The notes: a model not told the origin generated them from the sequence alone. Shown: positions 17,687 through 28,003, counted from the stretch's first letter. The stretch is DNA of 64,000 nucleotides from Listeria sp. PSOL-1 (GCF_902806445.1 NZ_LR760298.1:1674001-1738000); one strand, 5' to 3'. Translations and numbers: made by a program.

Positions 17687-18517
17687 TTAACCAAAATTAC
17701 CAGAAATATAATCTTCCGTTCGTTTTTCTTTAGGTGCTGTAAACAGCTCTTTTGTTCGCGCAAATTCTATCACTTCGCCTAAATAGAAAAATGCCGTATA
17801 ATCCGAAATCCGGGCTGCTTGTTGCATATTATGCGTCACGATCACAATCGTATATTTCTTTTTTAATTCATTAATTAAATCCTCAATTTTGCTTGTTGAA
17901 ATCGGGTCAAGTGCTGAAGCTGGTTCATCTAAAAGCAAGACTTCTGGCTGCATGGAAATAGCTCTAGCAATACACAAACGTTGCTGTTGACCACCTGAAA
18001 GCGATAATGCGCTTTTACCAAGATCGTCTTTTACTTCATCCCAAAGCGCTGCTCCACGCAAGCTTTTTTCAACGCGTTCCATTAGATCGGTTTTACTTTT
18101 CATGCCGTGACGTTTTAAACCAAATGCAATATTTTCATAAATCGATTTCGAAAATGGATTTGGTTTTTGAAAAACCATCCCAATTTCTTTACGGACATTA
18201 TATAAATCGATGTGCTTGCTATTGATGTCAACGCCTTTATATAGAATTTCACCGCTCATCTTACAACCATCAATTTCATCATTCATCCGATTTAGTGCGC
18301 GTAAGTAAGTAGATTTTCCACAACCAGAAGGGCCAATTAATGCCGTCACCTGATTCACAGGAAAACCTAAACTAACACCTTTAATCGCCTGATTTTCGCC
18401 GTAATAAACGTGTAAATCATTCGTTTTCATCATATAAAAATGATTTTCAACAACTTGTGGTCTATCTTCTTCACGTTGAACTAGATCTAATGGTATCCTT
18501 TTCGTTATCATCATCAC
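17687..18517 (-). CDS. pstB: Phosphate ABC transporter ATP-binding protein (first copy)
   Basis: A 276-residue ATPase with an N-terminal extension of about 30 residues before the ABC core. Walker [13 protein letters not shown], signature [13 protein letters not shown], Walker [14 protein letters not shown], and H-loop IVTHNMQQA are all present. It powers PstC/PstA. The start cluster is GTG-ATG-ATG after AAAGGAG, so the exact start may be 3 or 6 bases downstream. It follows pstA by 18 bases. Confidence 0.95.
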   Translation of the reverse strand: MMMITKRIPLDLVQREEDRPQVVENHFYMMKTNDLHVYYGENQAIKGVSLGFPVNQVTALIGPSGCGKSTYLRALNRMNDEIDGCKMSGEILYKGVDINSKHIDLYNVRKEIGMVFQKPNPFSKSIYENIAFGLKRHGMKSKTDLMERVEKSLRGAALWDEVKDDLGKSALSLSGGQQQRLCIARAISMQPEVLLLDEPASALDPISTSKIEDLINELKKKYTIVIVTHNMQQAARISDYTAFFYLGEVIEFARTKELFTAPKEKRTEDYISGNFG

Positions 18518-18535
18518 GCAAAACTCCTTTTCTTT

Positions 18536-19423
18536 CTATGTTGATGAGGTCAATTTTTTAAATACAAATTTGCCAAGTAAGCGGGCCGAAATATTGAATA
18601 ATAGCACTGAAATAATAAGGACTGCTGAAGTTCCATCTGAAACGGCTCCGGCATCTGGCATAATTCCTTCTCCATTTATTTTCCAAATGTGTACGGCAAG
18701 TGTTTCTGCTGGCCTGAAAATATTGAGTGGCGATGCAGCATTAAGCGGATTCCAATTAGCAAAATCAAGCGTTGGCGTACTTTGTCCTGCCGTAAAAATA
18801 AGCGCAGCCGCTTCACCAAATACGCGTCCCGCCGCTAAAATAACACCCGTAATGATCGCCGGGGTAGCTGCAGGAATCAATACTCGTGTAATCGTTTCAA
18901 AGCGCGTGATCCCAAGCGCAAGTCCGGCTTCTCGCTGCGTCTTTGGGATAGATCTTAGCGCTTCTTCAACAACGCGTATTAGTAATGGTAAATTAAAAAT
19001 AGTTAACGTAAGTGCCCCAGAAATAACCGAAAAACTAAAACCCATTTGAATAACGAAAATCAAAAAACCAAATAGTCCAACTACAATAGAAGGAAGGGAA
19101 CTAAGCACTTCTATCATCGTTCTAATTAAATCTGTCAGCCAATTTTTCTTAGCATATTCTGCCATGTAAATGCCTGCTCCAAGTGAAAGTGGAATCGAAA
19201 TAATCATTGTAAGAATCAGCATGTAAAAAGAATTCCAAATTTCCGGTCCAATTCCTCCACCAGCTGTAAAAGATTGTGGTGGATTCGTTAAAAAGGACAA
19301 ACTAAGTTTCGGCAATCCTTTAACTAAAATATATCCAAGCAGGCCGGCCAAAATAAGAACGATGAGTATCGCAATGCCGTAAAAAATGCCGGTTGCTATT
19401 TTATCTTTCGTCTTTACGTTCAT
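18536..19423 (-). CDS. pstA: Phosphate ABC transporter permease PstA
   Basis: A 295-residue membrane protein with about six segments and the permease EAA-type loop EEALRSIPKTQREAGLALGITRFETI near residues 152-177. It forms the phosphate channel with PstC. Its ATG overlaps the pstC stop by four bases (ATGA), with the ribosome site AGGAGG inside pstC. Confidence 0.96.
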   Translation of the reverse strand: MNVKTKDKIATGIFYGIAILIVLILAGLLGYILVKGLPKLSLSFLTNPPQSFTAGGGIGPEIWNSFYMLILTMIISIPLSLGAGIYMAEYAKKNWLTDLIRTMIEVLSSLPSIVVGLFGFLIFVIQMGFSFSVISGALTLTIFNLPLLIRVVEEALRSIPKTQREAGLALGITRFETITRVLIPAATPAIITGVILAAGRVFGEAAALIFTAGQSTPTLDFANWNPLNAASPLNIFRPAETLAVHIWKINGEGIMPDAGAVSDGTSAVLIISVLLFNISARLLGKFVFKKLTSST

Positions 19424-20343
19424 TTTACTTTCCTCCTACGTCCAATAAAGCGAATAATAATAATGAAAAAGAGAGACATCACTAAAAGGACCATTGCAAG
19501 TGACCAGAGCACATTATTTTCTAAGCTTCCCATCACAGTATTTCCCATTCCCATCGTCAAAATACTTGTCAAAGTGGAAGCTGGCTCAAATAATGAATGG
19601 GGCATAACTGCTGAATTACCGATAACCATCTGCACAGCCAATGCCTCCCCAAAAGCTCGCGCCATTCCAAAGACAATAGCGGTTAAAATGCCTGACCTAG
19701 CAACGCGGAGAACAATTCGCCAAATGGTTTGAAATCTAGTTGCCCCAAGTGCTAGTGAAGCCTCACGATAGTGTCTTGGAACTGCTTTAATCGCATCCAC
19801 TGTAAGTGATGTGACAGTTGGTAAAATCATAATCGTAAGCACAATCGTAGCCGCAGCAATGCCGAAACCACTTCCTGAAGTATGCTCTCTTATAAAAGGG
19901 ACAACGACACTTAAACCAATAAAACCATAGACAACAGAAGGTATTCCCACCAAGAGCTCCATTACAGGTTGCAAAACTTTTTTCCCAAAACGTGGTGAAA
20001 TTTCAACCATAAAGATAGCTGCTCCTATAGCAAGAGGAGCTGCAATACAAGCAGCAAAGAGCGTCACAGCAAATGACCCAACAATCATTGGTAGTGCTCC
20101 AATAAGCGCCTCACCAGACGCATTAACCTTTGAAGGGTTCCAGTTCACTCCAGTAAGAAATTGAGTAACTGATGCTTTATTCACAAAAAAAGTTGCAAGC
20201 CCTTTTGAGAGAACAAAATATAAAATGGCTATGGCGGAAATAATCATTATCGCAATACAGATGAAAGCTACCATTTTACCTCGTGCTTCAAGATGCGCTT
20301 TTTTTGATACTTTCATTAGTTGGGTTTTATTTAACTCTTCCAT
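19420..20343 (-). CDS. pstC: Phosphate ABC transporter permease PstC
   Basis: A 307-residue membrane protein with six predicted segments and the conserved loop VDAIKAVPRHYREASLALGATRFQTI near 182-207. The N terminus is cytoplasmic and basic. It pairs with PstA and receives phosphate from PstS. GGGGAGG precedes the ATG; 62 bases separate it from pstS. Confidence 0.96.
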   Translation of the reverse strand: MEELNKTQLMKVSKKAHLEARGKMVAFICIAIMIISAIAILYFVLSKGLATFFVNKASVTQFLTGVNWNPSKVNASGEALIGALPMIVGSFAVTLFAACIAAPLAIGAAIFMVEISPRFGKKVLQPVMELLVGIPSVVYGFIGLSVVVPFIREHTSGSGFGIAAATIVLTIMILPTVTSLTVDAIKAVPRHYREASLALGATRFQTIWRIVLRVARSGILTAIVFGMARAFGEALAVQMVIGNSAVMPHSLFEPASTLTSILTMGMGNTVMGSLENNVLWSLAMVLLVMSLFFIIIIRFIGRRRKVK

Positions 20344-20405
20344 AAGTTTTTCCTCCCCAGTAAAGTGACGACCACTTGCTTTTTCAAGTTTTGTTACTTA
20401 GGCTT

Positions 20406-21275
20406 TTATTTTTCTGATACTTTACCATGTGCATCGCGCTCTACTTTCATGCTTGTCATTGGTAAATAACCTAATTTAGAGACAATATTTTTTTGTACGG
20501 CATCACTTGTCATATACGTTAAGAAAGCTTTTTTGGTACCAGTTGGCTTTCCATTGGTATACATATGCTCGTATGACCAGATTTTCCATTCGTTAGATGC
20601 AACATTCTTTTCTGTTGGTTTTACATGATCAATAGAAAGACCTAAAACTGAATCATTGATGTAAGAAAAGGCTAGATAACTAATTGCTCCTGGTGTCTCA
20701 CTAACGATTTTGCGTACTGTACCTGAAGAATCTTGCTCTTGCGCTTTTATTGGTGCTTTTCCATCTAACGCCCATTTTTCAAAAGTAGCACGTGTCCCAC
20801 TTCCCTCAGCCCGATTGATAACTGTAATTTTTTCGTTTTTGCCACCTACATCTTTCCAGTTCGTTACTTTACCAGTAAAAATATCAATGAGTTGTTGCTT
20901 GCTGAGGTTTTTAACACCTACATCTTTATTAGCGACTGGTGCCATACCGACAACAGCTACTTTATGATCAACTAGTTTTGATGCATCAACACCCTTTTTC
21001 TCTTCAGCAAAGACATCTGAATTTCCGATGGCTACTGCGCCCTGTTCGACTTGAGTCAAGCCTGTGCCAGAACCTCCACCTTGAACATTAATTTGTGCTT
21101 TTGGATTCTCATTTTGAAATTCTTTTCCTGCTGCTTCAACAAGAGGCTGAAGTGCTGTCGATCCCACTGCAGTAATCGATCCACTTGCATTTTTATTCGG
21201 TGAAGCACTGCCGCAACCTGCAAGTGCTAATAATACTAAAACAACTATACTTATTCCAAAAAACTTCTTTTTCAT
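20406..21275 (-). CDS. pstS: Phosphate-binding lipoprotein PstS
   Basis: A 289-residue lipoprotein. A signal peptide of about 20 residues ends in the lipobox LALAGC, so Lgt (encoded in this window) should modify that Cys. The mature part shows phosphate-binding features SITAVGSTALQPL, GGGSGTGLTQVEQG and NRAEGSGTRATFEKW. It captures phosphate outside the membrane and delivers it to PstCA. A GTG one codon upstream of the ATG is an alternative start. The Pho box upstream makes phosphate control very likely. Confidence 0.95.
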   Translation of the reverse strand: MKKKFFGISIVVLVLLALAGCGSASPNKNASGSITAVGSTALQPLVEAAGKEFQNENPKAQINVQGGGSGTGLTQVEQGAVAIGNSDVFAEEKKGVDASKLVDHKVAVVGMAPVANKDVGVKNLSKQQLIDIFTGKVTNWKDVGGKNEKITVINRAEGSGTRATFEKWALDGKAPIKAQEQDSSGTVRKIVSETPGAISYLAFSYINDSVLGLSIDHVKPTEKNVASNEWKIWSYEHMYTNGKPTGTKKAFLTYMTSDAVQKNIVSKLGYLPMTSMKVERDAHGKVSEK

Positions 21276-21317
21276 CACTAGCTACCACCTTTTTTGATTA
21301 ATATCTTTAATAATTTA

Positions 21318-21371
21318 ACTATAGCCGTATAGCGTTAAGAAGATGTGTAGTCAATGTTAAGTTATTGTAAA
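21318..21371 (-). promoter_or_regulatory. Pho box and promoter of the pst operon
   Basis: On the minus strand four TTAACA-type hexamers (TTTACA, TTAACA, TACACA, TTAACG) begin exactly 11 bases apart, at plus-strand 21366-21371, 21355-21360, 21344-21349 and 21333-21338. This is the tandem-dimer arrangement bound by phosphorylated PhoP in Bacillus. A -10-like TATAGT lies at 21318-21323 just downstream. PhoP and PhoR are encoded immediately upstream. Confidence 0.88.
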
Positions 21372-21375
21372 TATA

Positions 21376-21442
21376 AAAATGCCTCAAAAATCAGGATATA
21401 AACGAAATAAATCGGTTTATTTCCCAAGCTTTTAGGCATTTT
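21376..21442 (-). terminator. Terminator between phoR and pstS
   Basis: AAAATGCCT (21376-21384) pairs with AGGCATTTT (21434-21442), with an inner GAAATAAA/TTTATTTC stem. A T-rich tail follows on the minus strand. It separates phoPR transcription from the pst operon. Confidence 0.8.
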
Positions 21443-21458
21443 GATATATATTCTTTTT

Positions 21459-23228
21459 TTATTTTGGAAATTGAATAGAAAATGTTGTTCCTTTTCCTTC
21501 AACACTTGTTACATTGATTGAGCCCTGCATTGTTTCAACAAGATGCTTGACAATTGAAAGGCCTAGGCCTGTTCCTCCTGAGTGACGACTCCGCGCTTTA
21601 TCTACGCGATAAAAACGTTCAAAGATATGCTCTAAATCATTTGCCGGAATTCCAATGCCATTATCTGTAATCGTTAATTTAACATGATTGCTTAAGTTGC
21701 TTATACCAATGATGATTTCCCCATTTCCTGGTGTATAAGCAATGCCATTGGATAGCAAATTGAGCAAAATCTGTTGCAAAGCATCACGATTACTCAATAA
21801 CATGACTTGCTCATTATCGCTTTTTATTCGAAGTTGGATTGCTTTTTCATCAGCAAACTTTTGAATTGTTTTTAGCGACTGATTAACCAGTTCTTTAAGA
21901 TCGATCATTTCTTCTTGTTTTATGACCACTTTTTTTTGTTCAATTCGAGATAGTGCTAAAATATCGATAATCAAACGATGTAATCGATCACTTTCATCTT
22001 TTATAATGGTTAAAAATTGTTTAAGTAATTCCTCATCATACATCGCTCCATCTAACAATGTCTCAACAAAACCTTTAAGTGCTGTAACGGGTGTTTTTAA
22101 CTCATGCGAAACATTTGCTACAAATTCTGAACGAACGTTTTCTAAATGGCGAATTTGTGTTACATCGTGCAATAATAGGACCATATCTGAAATTTCACCT
22201 TTTTCATTGATAATTGGTGAAACGCTCGCGTCTAATATCGCTTCATGTGGAAAATAAAGCGTGACTTCTTCTTGTTGAATTTTTTTCGTTTTCAAGGCTT
22301 TTTCAAATAATTGATCAAGATCATAACTTTTAATAACTTCATAAAAGGCTTTACCAACCATATTTTTTTCAGAAAGAATCGTATGAATCATTTTGTTTGT
22401 CATAACCACTTGTTTATCTGCATTAATCAACATAACCCCACTGACCAAATTCTCAACAATTGCACGAAGCCGTTCAGCATTTTCCTTTATTTCGTACATT
22501 TGAATTTCCAAACTTTCAGCAAGTTTATTGACACTAAGTGATAGATCCTGCAGTTCTCCACTTGAGGTTCCGTGGATTCGGCTATCGTACTTATCTTCAG
22601 CTAAATCATTCGATACCGTAATAATTTCTTTAATGGGCTGCGTGATTTTTCGTGCAAGAAAAATGCTAATTGCAGCAATCACGATTAAAGCTAAACCAAA
22701 GATCACAAATAATCCGCTCCATAAGTGCTTTGTCGCTACTTCAATCGACTTTAATGATACAGAGATTCGTAAAGCACCTTCCATACCATTTTGATTTTTA
22801 AGTGGCACGGCAACATACAACATTGAATAACCAACAGACTGACTTTTACGTACGGCTGAACTAACTGTTTTTTGTTGTTTTAAAACATCATGTATTTCTG
22901 GTCGTCCTAAATGATTTTCCATTTTCATCGGATCATCTTGCGTATCGGCAATCACTTTTCCCTTTTTATTGATGATTGTAATTCGCGCGCCAATATCACT
23001 TTTTAAAGGCTCAAGTTGCTGTTCTACCGTCTTACTTTGCGAATCAAGGTCTAGTTTTGTTAGCTTTGTCGTTTTTAATAAAATTTGCGCTTCGTCTTGT
23101 AACTGATTTTTTTTCATGTTTAAATAGGTCGTTTTCATAAGCTCGCCCGATAAAAGCCCAACAATTCCCATTGTCACAAAAAATAAAACAACAAATGAAA
23201 CACCAATTTTTAACCAGAGCTGCTTCAT
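21459..23228 (-). CDS. phoR: Phosphate-sensing histidine kinase PhoR
   Basis: A 589-residue membrane kinase. Two membrane segments (about 7-29 and 168-190) bracket an extracellular sensor domain; a HAMP-like linker, a PAS domain (about 245-350), the HisKA site FVANVSHELKTPVTALKGF and the ATPase boxes (NLLSNGIAYTP, DNGIGIP, GGTGLGLSIVK) follow. It phosphorylates PhoP under phosphate starvation. It overlaps phoP by four bases. Confidence 0.93.
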   Translation of the reverse strand: MKQLWLKIGVSFVVLFFVTMGIVGLLSGELMKTTYLNMKKNQLQDEAQILLKTTKLTKLDLDSQSKTVEQQLEPLKSDIGARITIINKKGKVIADTQDDPMKMENHLGRPEIHDVLKQQKTVSSAVRKSQSVGYSMLYVAVPLKNQNGMEGALRISVSLKSIEVATKHLWSGLFVIFGLALIVIAAISIFLARKITQPIKEIITVSNDLAEDKYDSRIHGTSSGELQDLSLSVNKLAESLEIQMYEIKENAERLRAIVENLVSGVMLINADKQVVMTNKMIHTILSEKNMVGKAFYEVIKSYDLDQLFEKALKTKKIQQEEVTLYFPHEAILDASVSPIINEKGEISDMVLLLHDVTQIRHLENVRSEFVANVSHELKTPVTALKGFVETLLDGAMYDEELLKQFLTIIKDESDRLHRLIIDILALSRIEQKKVVIKQEEMIDLKELVNQSLKTIQKFADEKAIQLRIKSDNEQVMLLSNRDALQQILLNLLSNGIAYTPGNGEIIIGISNLSNHVKLTITDNGIGIPANDLEHIFERFYRVDKARSRHSGGTGLGLSIVKHLVETMQGSINVTSVEGKGTTFSIQFPK

Positions 23229-23923
23229 AAAGTTTCCTTAATGTTATCTATTTTATAGCCAAAGCCGCGAATCGTTTTAATATATTTCGGCTGTTTTGTA
23301 TCGGCCTCAATTTTTTCACGTAAATGACTAATATGGACATCGACAATACGAGTTTCACCACTATACTCATAATTCCATACAATATCAAGCAATTGATCTC
23401 TTGAAAAAACTTTTCCTCGATGGGTCATTAGAAAAAGTAGCAGCTCAAATTCTTTTGGCGTTAAATCCAGTCGCTCTTCTTGTAAAAACACTTCATAGCT
23501 GTCAGGTAAGATTGTAAGATCCCCAATCGTCAGCTTGATTTCAGTATCATTTGTTTGCTTTTCAGTTCGGCGTAAAATAGCTTTAATTCGTGCAATAACT
23601 TCTCTTGGGCTAAATGGCTTTGTTAAATAATCATCCGCGCCAAGTTCTAAGCCAATAATTTTATCAAGTTCTTCGTCTTTAGCGGTTAACATTAGAATAG
23701 GTATAGTTATTTTTTCCTGGCGTAATTTTTTTGTTACCTCTATCCCATCCATTTGAGGAAGCATTAAATCAAGTACGATTAAATCTGGCTTTTCAGATAG
23801 GGCAAGCTCATATCCTTTTTTCCCATCTTCTGCCGTTATCACCTCATACCCAGCTTTTTCAATGTTAAATTGGAGCAATGTTAGGATGGAGCTTTCATCA
23901 TCAACAATCAATATTTTTTCCAA
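23225..23923 (-). CDS. phoP: Phosphate response regulator PhoP
   Basis: A 232-residue OmpR-type regulator. The receiver domain contains the acidic pair VDDE, the phospho-acceptor Asp in LIVLDLMLPQMDG, and the conserved Lys of LTKPFSPRE. The C-terminal winged helix includes SRDQLLDIVWNYEYSGETRIVDVHI. Start is TTG after GAGGAG. It should bind the four-repeat Pho box upstream of pstS. Confidence 0.93.
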   Translation of the reverse strand: MEKILIVDDESSILTLLQFNIEKAGYEVITAEDGKKGYELALSEKPDLIVLDLMLPQMDGIEVTKKLRQEKITIPILMLTAKDEELDKIIGLELGADDYLTKPFSPREVIARIKAILRRTEKQTNDTEIKLTIGDLTILPDSYEVFLQEERLDLTPKEFELLLFLMTHRGKVFSRDQLLDIVWNYEYSGETRIVDVHISHLREKIEADTKQPKYIKTIRGFGYKIDNIKETL

Positions 23924-23959
23924 AATTATCGCTCCTCTTTTTTATTTTATGCTTCTGTT

Positions 23960-25135
23960 TTAACGAGGTTCCACTAGCAACAATCCGAGTTCAAATGGGT
24001 CATTAGCGTATAAAGCAGTTTGTTCGATTCTTGGCTCTCCATCTAAATCAATAACTTTTATCTTGCAAAAAGCCCGATTAATATTTAATGCTTTGTAAAG
24101 TGAAGCGCGTGAGTTTACTTTTTGTCCATTTACTTCAATAATTTTTTCCCCGGCTAATAAGTTGAGTCTTTCAGAAGGTGAACCAGCACGAGCACCCAGA
24201 ATAACCAAACCATCTGAAAGTGGGACAAAACATTTACGTCCATATTTTTCTTCCCGATAAAAGCGAAAAGCAATCCACAGCCTCGCGACAACCGCTAATA
24301 CGAAAGCAAATAATGTTAGTGTCGGCATCATGATACTCAACAAACCAATCATTGCAATAATTACTGCAAGGATAGTAACTTGAGACGAAATCTTTCGGCT
24401 AATATTGTTAGGTAAAGCCGTCTCGATGTGCTTACCAAAACCAATGACAATTGGCAAAACAATCAGTGAGTAAGAATGTGCACCAATTGTAAACACAGGC
24501 CACCAATCAAACAATTTTTGCATTTCAGTCCCAGGTATAAAAACAAGCAGCGGAATAAACCAAAGTTTTCTTAACTGGAAGGCTCCTGCTACTTTACCAC
24601 GCGCTGTTTTCTTAAGCATTGGCAGCGCATTTTTTGCACCGTAACGCTGAATCAAATAGCCTTCAAAGAGCAATAACAACGCTAAAAAGAAGGTCATTGC
24701 GACCATAAAATTATCCACATATAAGTCTTTATAATTAAAATTCAGCTTCATAAATGGCACTAATTTTACGTCATGGTAATAACATATGTAAAAAAACAAA
24801 CTAGACATTCCAATTGTAACAGCAACTGAAACGAGACGAAACATTGAGCCAATCAAAACAAGCATCGTTATCACATTAAAAACGACTAACCAATGAACAG
24901 TAATACTAAACCCAGTAAAAAAAGTAATAACCGAAAGCAGCCCCCCAAAAATGAGAGAACTTGAAAAAAAAGTTCTTAGCTCTAACCACGGGGAATAGAT
25001 ACGCGTACTAAATGATTTTCGTTCCCGTTTCACACGACGGAAACCTACTATAATAAGTAAAATAATCGACAGGTAAAGCAAAGGCTGCGCAAATAAACTA
25101 GCTATCCCTTTTTCGATAATCTTGATAATTTCCAT
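23960..25135 (-). CDS. MinJ-like membrane protein with C-terminal PDZ domain
   Basis: A 391-residue protein with about eight to ten hydrophobic segments over residues 10-300 and a PDZ domain at the end (SDGLVILGARAGSPSERLNL, then GEKIIEVNGQKVNS). Architecture and length agree with MinJ (YvjD) of Bacillus, which links DivIVA to MinD at the division site. An eight-codon upstream extension exists, but GGAGG stands 9 bases before the ATG at 25135. It follows cls by 27 bases. The MinJ assignment is by architecture and neighbourhood, not by a catalytic motif. Confidence 0.75.
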   Translation of the reverse strand: MEIIKIIEKGIASLFAQPLLYLSIILLIIVGFRRVKRERKSFSTRIYSPWLELRTFFSSSLIFGGLLSVITFFTGFSITVHWLVVFNVITMLVLIGSMFRLVSVAVTIGMSSLFFYICYYHDVKLVPFMKLNFNYKDLYVDNFMVAMTFFLALLLLFEGYLIQRYGAKNALPMLKKTARGKVAGAFQLRKLWFIPLLVFIPGTEMQKLFDWWPVFTIGAHSYSLIVLPIVIGFGKHIETALPNNISRKISSQVTILAVIIAMIGLLSIMMPTLTLFAFVLAVVARLWIAFRFYREEKYGRKCFVPLSDGLVILGARAGSPSERLNLLAGEKIIEVNGQKVNSRASLYKALNINRAFCKIKVIDLDGEPRIEQTALYANDPFELGLLLVEPR

Positions 25136-25162
25136 TTTATTAGGCCTCCGTGAACACAAATT

Positions 25163-26611
25163 CTATAATATAGGTGAAAGTAAGCGACTAACAGCTTCTT
25201 TAAATTTTATCCAAATCGATCGCTTAGCATAAAGCTCTGGGGTTAGCTGATATGATTTCAAAAGATCGTCTAAAAAACTGTCCTCTAGTCTTTGGGCTAA
25301 CTTTTTCTCATAAATAAAGGCATTGACTTCAAAATTTAAACGAAAGCTTCGAAAATCCATATTTGCCGTACCAACAGAAGCTATTTCACTATCAATAATA
25401 AGCATTTTAGCATGAATAAACCCATTATCATAAATAAAGATTTTGGCACCCGTTTCAATTAATTCCCCAACATAACTTGTTGTTGCTTGATATACAAACG
25501 GATGATCTGGTTTATTAGGAATCATAATACGCACATCCACGCCTGAAAGTGACGCTATTTTTAAAGCTTCTATCAAGCTAGCATCTGGAATAAAGTATGG
25601 CGATTGTAGATAAATTGATCGCTCAGCTGAATTGATCATCTTGATATAACCGTTTTTAATTTGTTGCCATTCTGAATCGGGGCCACTTGAAACGATCTGC
25701 ATGCTTGTATTCCCTGACCCATAAAATGTTGGGAAATAGCGAAATTTATAATCAATTTTTTGATGTGGTGCAGCTGAATTCCAATCCATAATAAAACGGG
25801 TTTGCATAGCATAGACAGCTTTTCCATAAACACGTAAATGCGTATCGCGCCAATAGCCAAATTTCTTGGATAAACCTAAATATTCATCGCCAATATTAAA
25901 ACCACCGATGTAGCCAATTTCCCCATCGATGATCGCTAACTTACGATGGTTTCGATAATTAAGGCGAAAATTAATTAAAGGTAATTTAGACGGGAAAAAA
26001 GGGGTAACATGTCCACCATTTTTTTTAAGTGTCTTAAAAAAGCTCTTCTTTGTTGTTCTTGAACCCATCGCATCATAAATCACTTTCACACTAAGGCCTT
26101 CTGCAGCTTTTTTCTCTAATAAATGAATCATACGTTTCCCAAGTTCATCCGAATGAAATATGTAATAAATAATATGGATGTGATCTTTGGCATTGTTAAT
26201 GTCGTTAAATAATGCTTCAAATTTTTCATATCCATCAGTAAAAACTTCAACTTCATTATCTTGTATCAAAATAGCGCCATCATTAACGAGTAATAAATAA
26301 ATTAAATTCCGGTGCTTCTTCACATTTATATCACTAAATGGAAATTCCTTTTGACGCATTAATTCAATTTGATTCATTATTGACTCACTAATCCCAATCT
26401 TTTCTTGCCCTTTCCAATCAAAAATCTTTTTCTTAGAAAGTTTACGCCCGAAAATCAAATAAATAATGAAACCAACGATTGGAATAAAAGTTAAAACTAA
26501 GAGCCATGCCCATGTAGCGGAAGTATCTCTTCGTTCTAGAAAAACAGTGACAGCCGCAAAGAAAACATTAAGCACAAGTAAAATAATTAAAAACACGGCC
26601 AAAATCCCCAT
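25163..26611 (-). CDS. cls: Cardiolipin synthase
   Basis: A 482-residue phospholipase D-superfamily enzyme that joins two phosphatidylglycerol molecules to make cardiolipin. Two N-terminal membrane segments (about 2-20 and 34-53) are followed by two HKD motifs: NHRKLAIIDGEIGYIGGFN near 220 and HAKMLIIDSEIASVGTANMD near 400. Length is typical for bacterial Cls. Start ATG with AAGGGGG upstream. Confidence 0.94.
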   Translation of the reverse strand: MGILAVFLIILLVLNVFFAAVTVFLERRDTSATWAWLLVLTFIPIVGFIIYLIFGRKLSKKKIFDWKGQEKIGISESIMNQIELMRQKEFPFSDINVKKHRNLIYLLLVNDGAILIQDNEVEVFTDGYEKFEALFNDINNAKDHIHIIYYIFHSDELGKRMIHLLEKKAAEGLSVKVIYDAMGSRTTKKSFFKTLKKNGGHVTPFFPSKLPLINFRLNYRNHRKLAIIDGEIGYIGGFNIGDEYLGLSKKFGYWRDTHLRVYGKAVYAMQTRFIMDWNSAAPHQKIDYKFRYFPTFYGSGNTSMQIVSSGPDSEWQQIKNGYIKMINSAERSIYLQSPYFIPDASLIEALKIASLSGVDVRIMIPNKPDHPFVYQATTSYVGELIETGAKIFIYDNGFIHAKMLIIDSEIASVGTANMDFRSFRLNFEVNAFIYEKKLAQRLEDSFLDDLLKSYQLTPELYAKRSIWIKFKEAVSRLLSPIL

Positions 26612-26706
26612 GAGGCGCCCCCTTTTATATTTTCTTTGTACTTTTAATCATATCATACAATGTTATTTATTGCCGAATTTTTCCTACGAATTTTTTACAT
26701 AAAAAA

Positions 26707-26737
26707 GCATCCTTGCTTTAAATAAAAGCAAGGATGC
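26707..26737 (-). terminator. Terminator after spl
   Basis: A perfect 13-bp stem, GCATCCTTGCTTT (26707-26719) with its complement at 26725-26737, is followed on the minus strand by TTTTTT. Confidence 0.92.
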
Positions 26738-26748
26738 TCTGAAACTTT

Positions 26749-27966
26749 TTAGAAATTAGCTACACGGCCAAAACCAACGAGGTACTCGCCCCAGCCAGCG
26801 CCATGAATGTTGTCATATTTTACACCGTTATTTTGAGCGTTAATCATTTGTCCGCCACCAACATAAATACCAACGTGAGCAATTCCGCTTCCATAGCTGA
26901 AGAATACTAAGTCACCTGGTTTAGCTTGGCTCTCACTAACTTTTTGTGATGCTGCATATTGAGCACCAGATGTTCTTGGTAGACTAATTCCTGCTGCTTG
27001 GAATGAATAACGTGTGAAACTTGAACAGTCAAACATGTCTGGACCATTTGCTCCTAGAGAGTAAGGTTTGCCAAGTTGTGCGCGAGCAGTCGCTATCATT
27101 GCAGCATACCCATGACCAGATGGAGCTGGTGCAGAGCTATTGCCGCCACCATTATTATTTGAAGTGTTTGTTGCTGATGATGATGAACTACTTGAGTTTG
27201 TGTTAACTGCGCGTGTAGTAGATCTAGGAGCCGGTGCTGCAACTTCAGTAGCTGTTACTAATTGTTTTGCTTTTTCTGCTGCTTCTTTTGCTTTATTTTC
27301 GGCATCGCGTTTTTCTTCTAAGCTGGCTTTTGATTTTTCTGCATTTGCTTGGTCAGCTGCAAGTTGAGTCACAACAGCTTCTTTTTGTGCTTTTTGTGCT
27401 TCGATTCTATTTTGCTCTGCTTCAAATTCGCGGATCGCTTTTGCTTGAGCTTTTTGTTCTTTTTGCACTGCAGATTGTTTTGTTTTTAATGCTTCTTCAT
27501 CGCGTTGTTGTTCGTCTAAAATGGATTTATCAGAATCAACTAAGCGATTGACAGCTGCTACACGACCAACTAGGTCAGATAAGCTATCAGCGCTAAGAAT
27601 AACATCTAAATATGCGCTAGAATTGGATGTTTTTTGCATTGCACGTGCACGCTCTTTAAGCACGCCTTCACGTTCTTTAATGCGTTCATTTATTTGCTTA
27701 ATCTCTGTGTTAAGCTGCTTTAATTCTTTACTGGATTTATCAAAATCTGCTTGTAAATCTTTTGCTTTAGCTTGAGCAGAATCAAGATTAGCTACTAACT
27801 TAGATAATTGATCTTGTAAAGCCGATTTTTGTAATTTAAGTTCACTAATTTTTTTATCTTGATTTTGGATGTCTGTATTTACATTGGCAGAAACATTTGT
27901 TGTAAAAGCTGGTGTAAAACTAATAACCGCTGCAAGTGATGCTGCAATAAACGCATTTTTTTTCAA
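26749..27966 (-). CDS. spl: Secreted NlpC/P60 peptidoglycan hydrolase (Spl/P45-like)
   Basis: A 405-residue secreted protein. A signal peptide (about 1-27, ending near NVSA) precedes a long coiled coil (about 30-240) rich in Lys, Gln, Glu and Ala, then a Ser/Asn-rich linker and a C-terminal NlpC/P60 domain. Catalytic Cys is in [12 protein letters not shown], His in [11 protein letters not shown], and a polar third residue follows near MINAQNNG. Such enzymes cut the D-Glu to diamino acid bond in muropeptides. P45 of L. monocytogenes has this layout. It sits just after ftsEX; in Bacillus FtsEX controls a similar coiled-coil hydrolase, so functional coupling is plausible but inferred. Start is TTG after AGGAGGT. 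Confidence 0.9.
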   Translation of the reverse strand: MKKNAFIAASLAAVISFTPAFTTNVSANVNTDIQNQDKKISELKLQKSALQDQLSKLVANLDSAQAKAKDLQADFDKSSKELKQLNTEIKQINERIKEREGVLKERARAMQKTSNSSAYLDVILSADSLSDLVGRVAAVNRLVDSDKSILDEQQRDEEALKTKQSAVQKEQKAQAKAIREFEAEQNRIEAQKAQKEAVVTQLAADQANAEKSKASLEEKRDAENKAKEAAEKAKQLVTATEVAAPAPRSTTRAVNTNSSSSSSSATNTSNNNGGGNSSAPAPSGHGYAAMIATARAQLGKPYSLGANGPDMFDCSSFTRYSFQAAGISLPRTSGAQYAASQKVSESQAKPGDLVFFSYGSGIAHVGIYVGGGQMINAQNNGVKYDNIHGAGWGEYLVGFGRVANF

Positions 27967-27980
27967 AGAATTTACCTCCT

Positions 27981-28003
27981 AAAAAAGCTCCCTAAGCTTT
28001 TTT
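27981..28003 (-). terminator. Hairpin between ftsX and spl
   Basis: AAAAAAGCT pairs with AGCTTTTTT around a five-base loop. On the minus strand it ends in TTTTTT just before the spl ribosome site. It could end ftsEX transcripts or allow partial read-through into spl. Confidence 0.6.
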
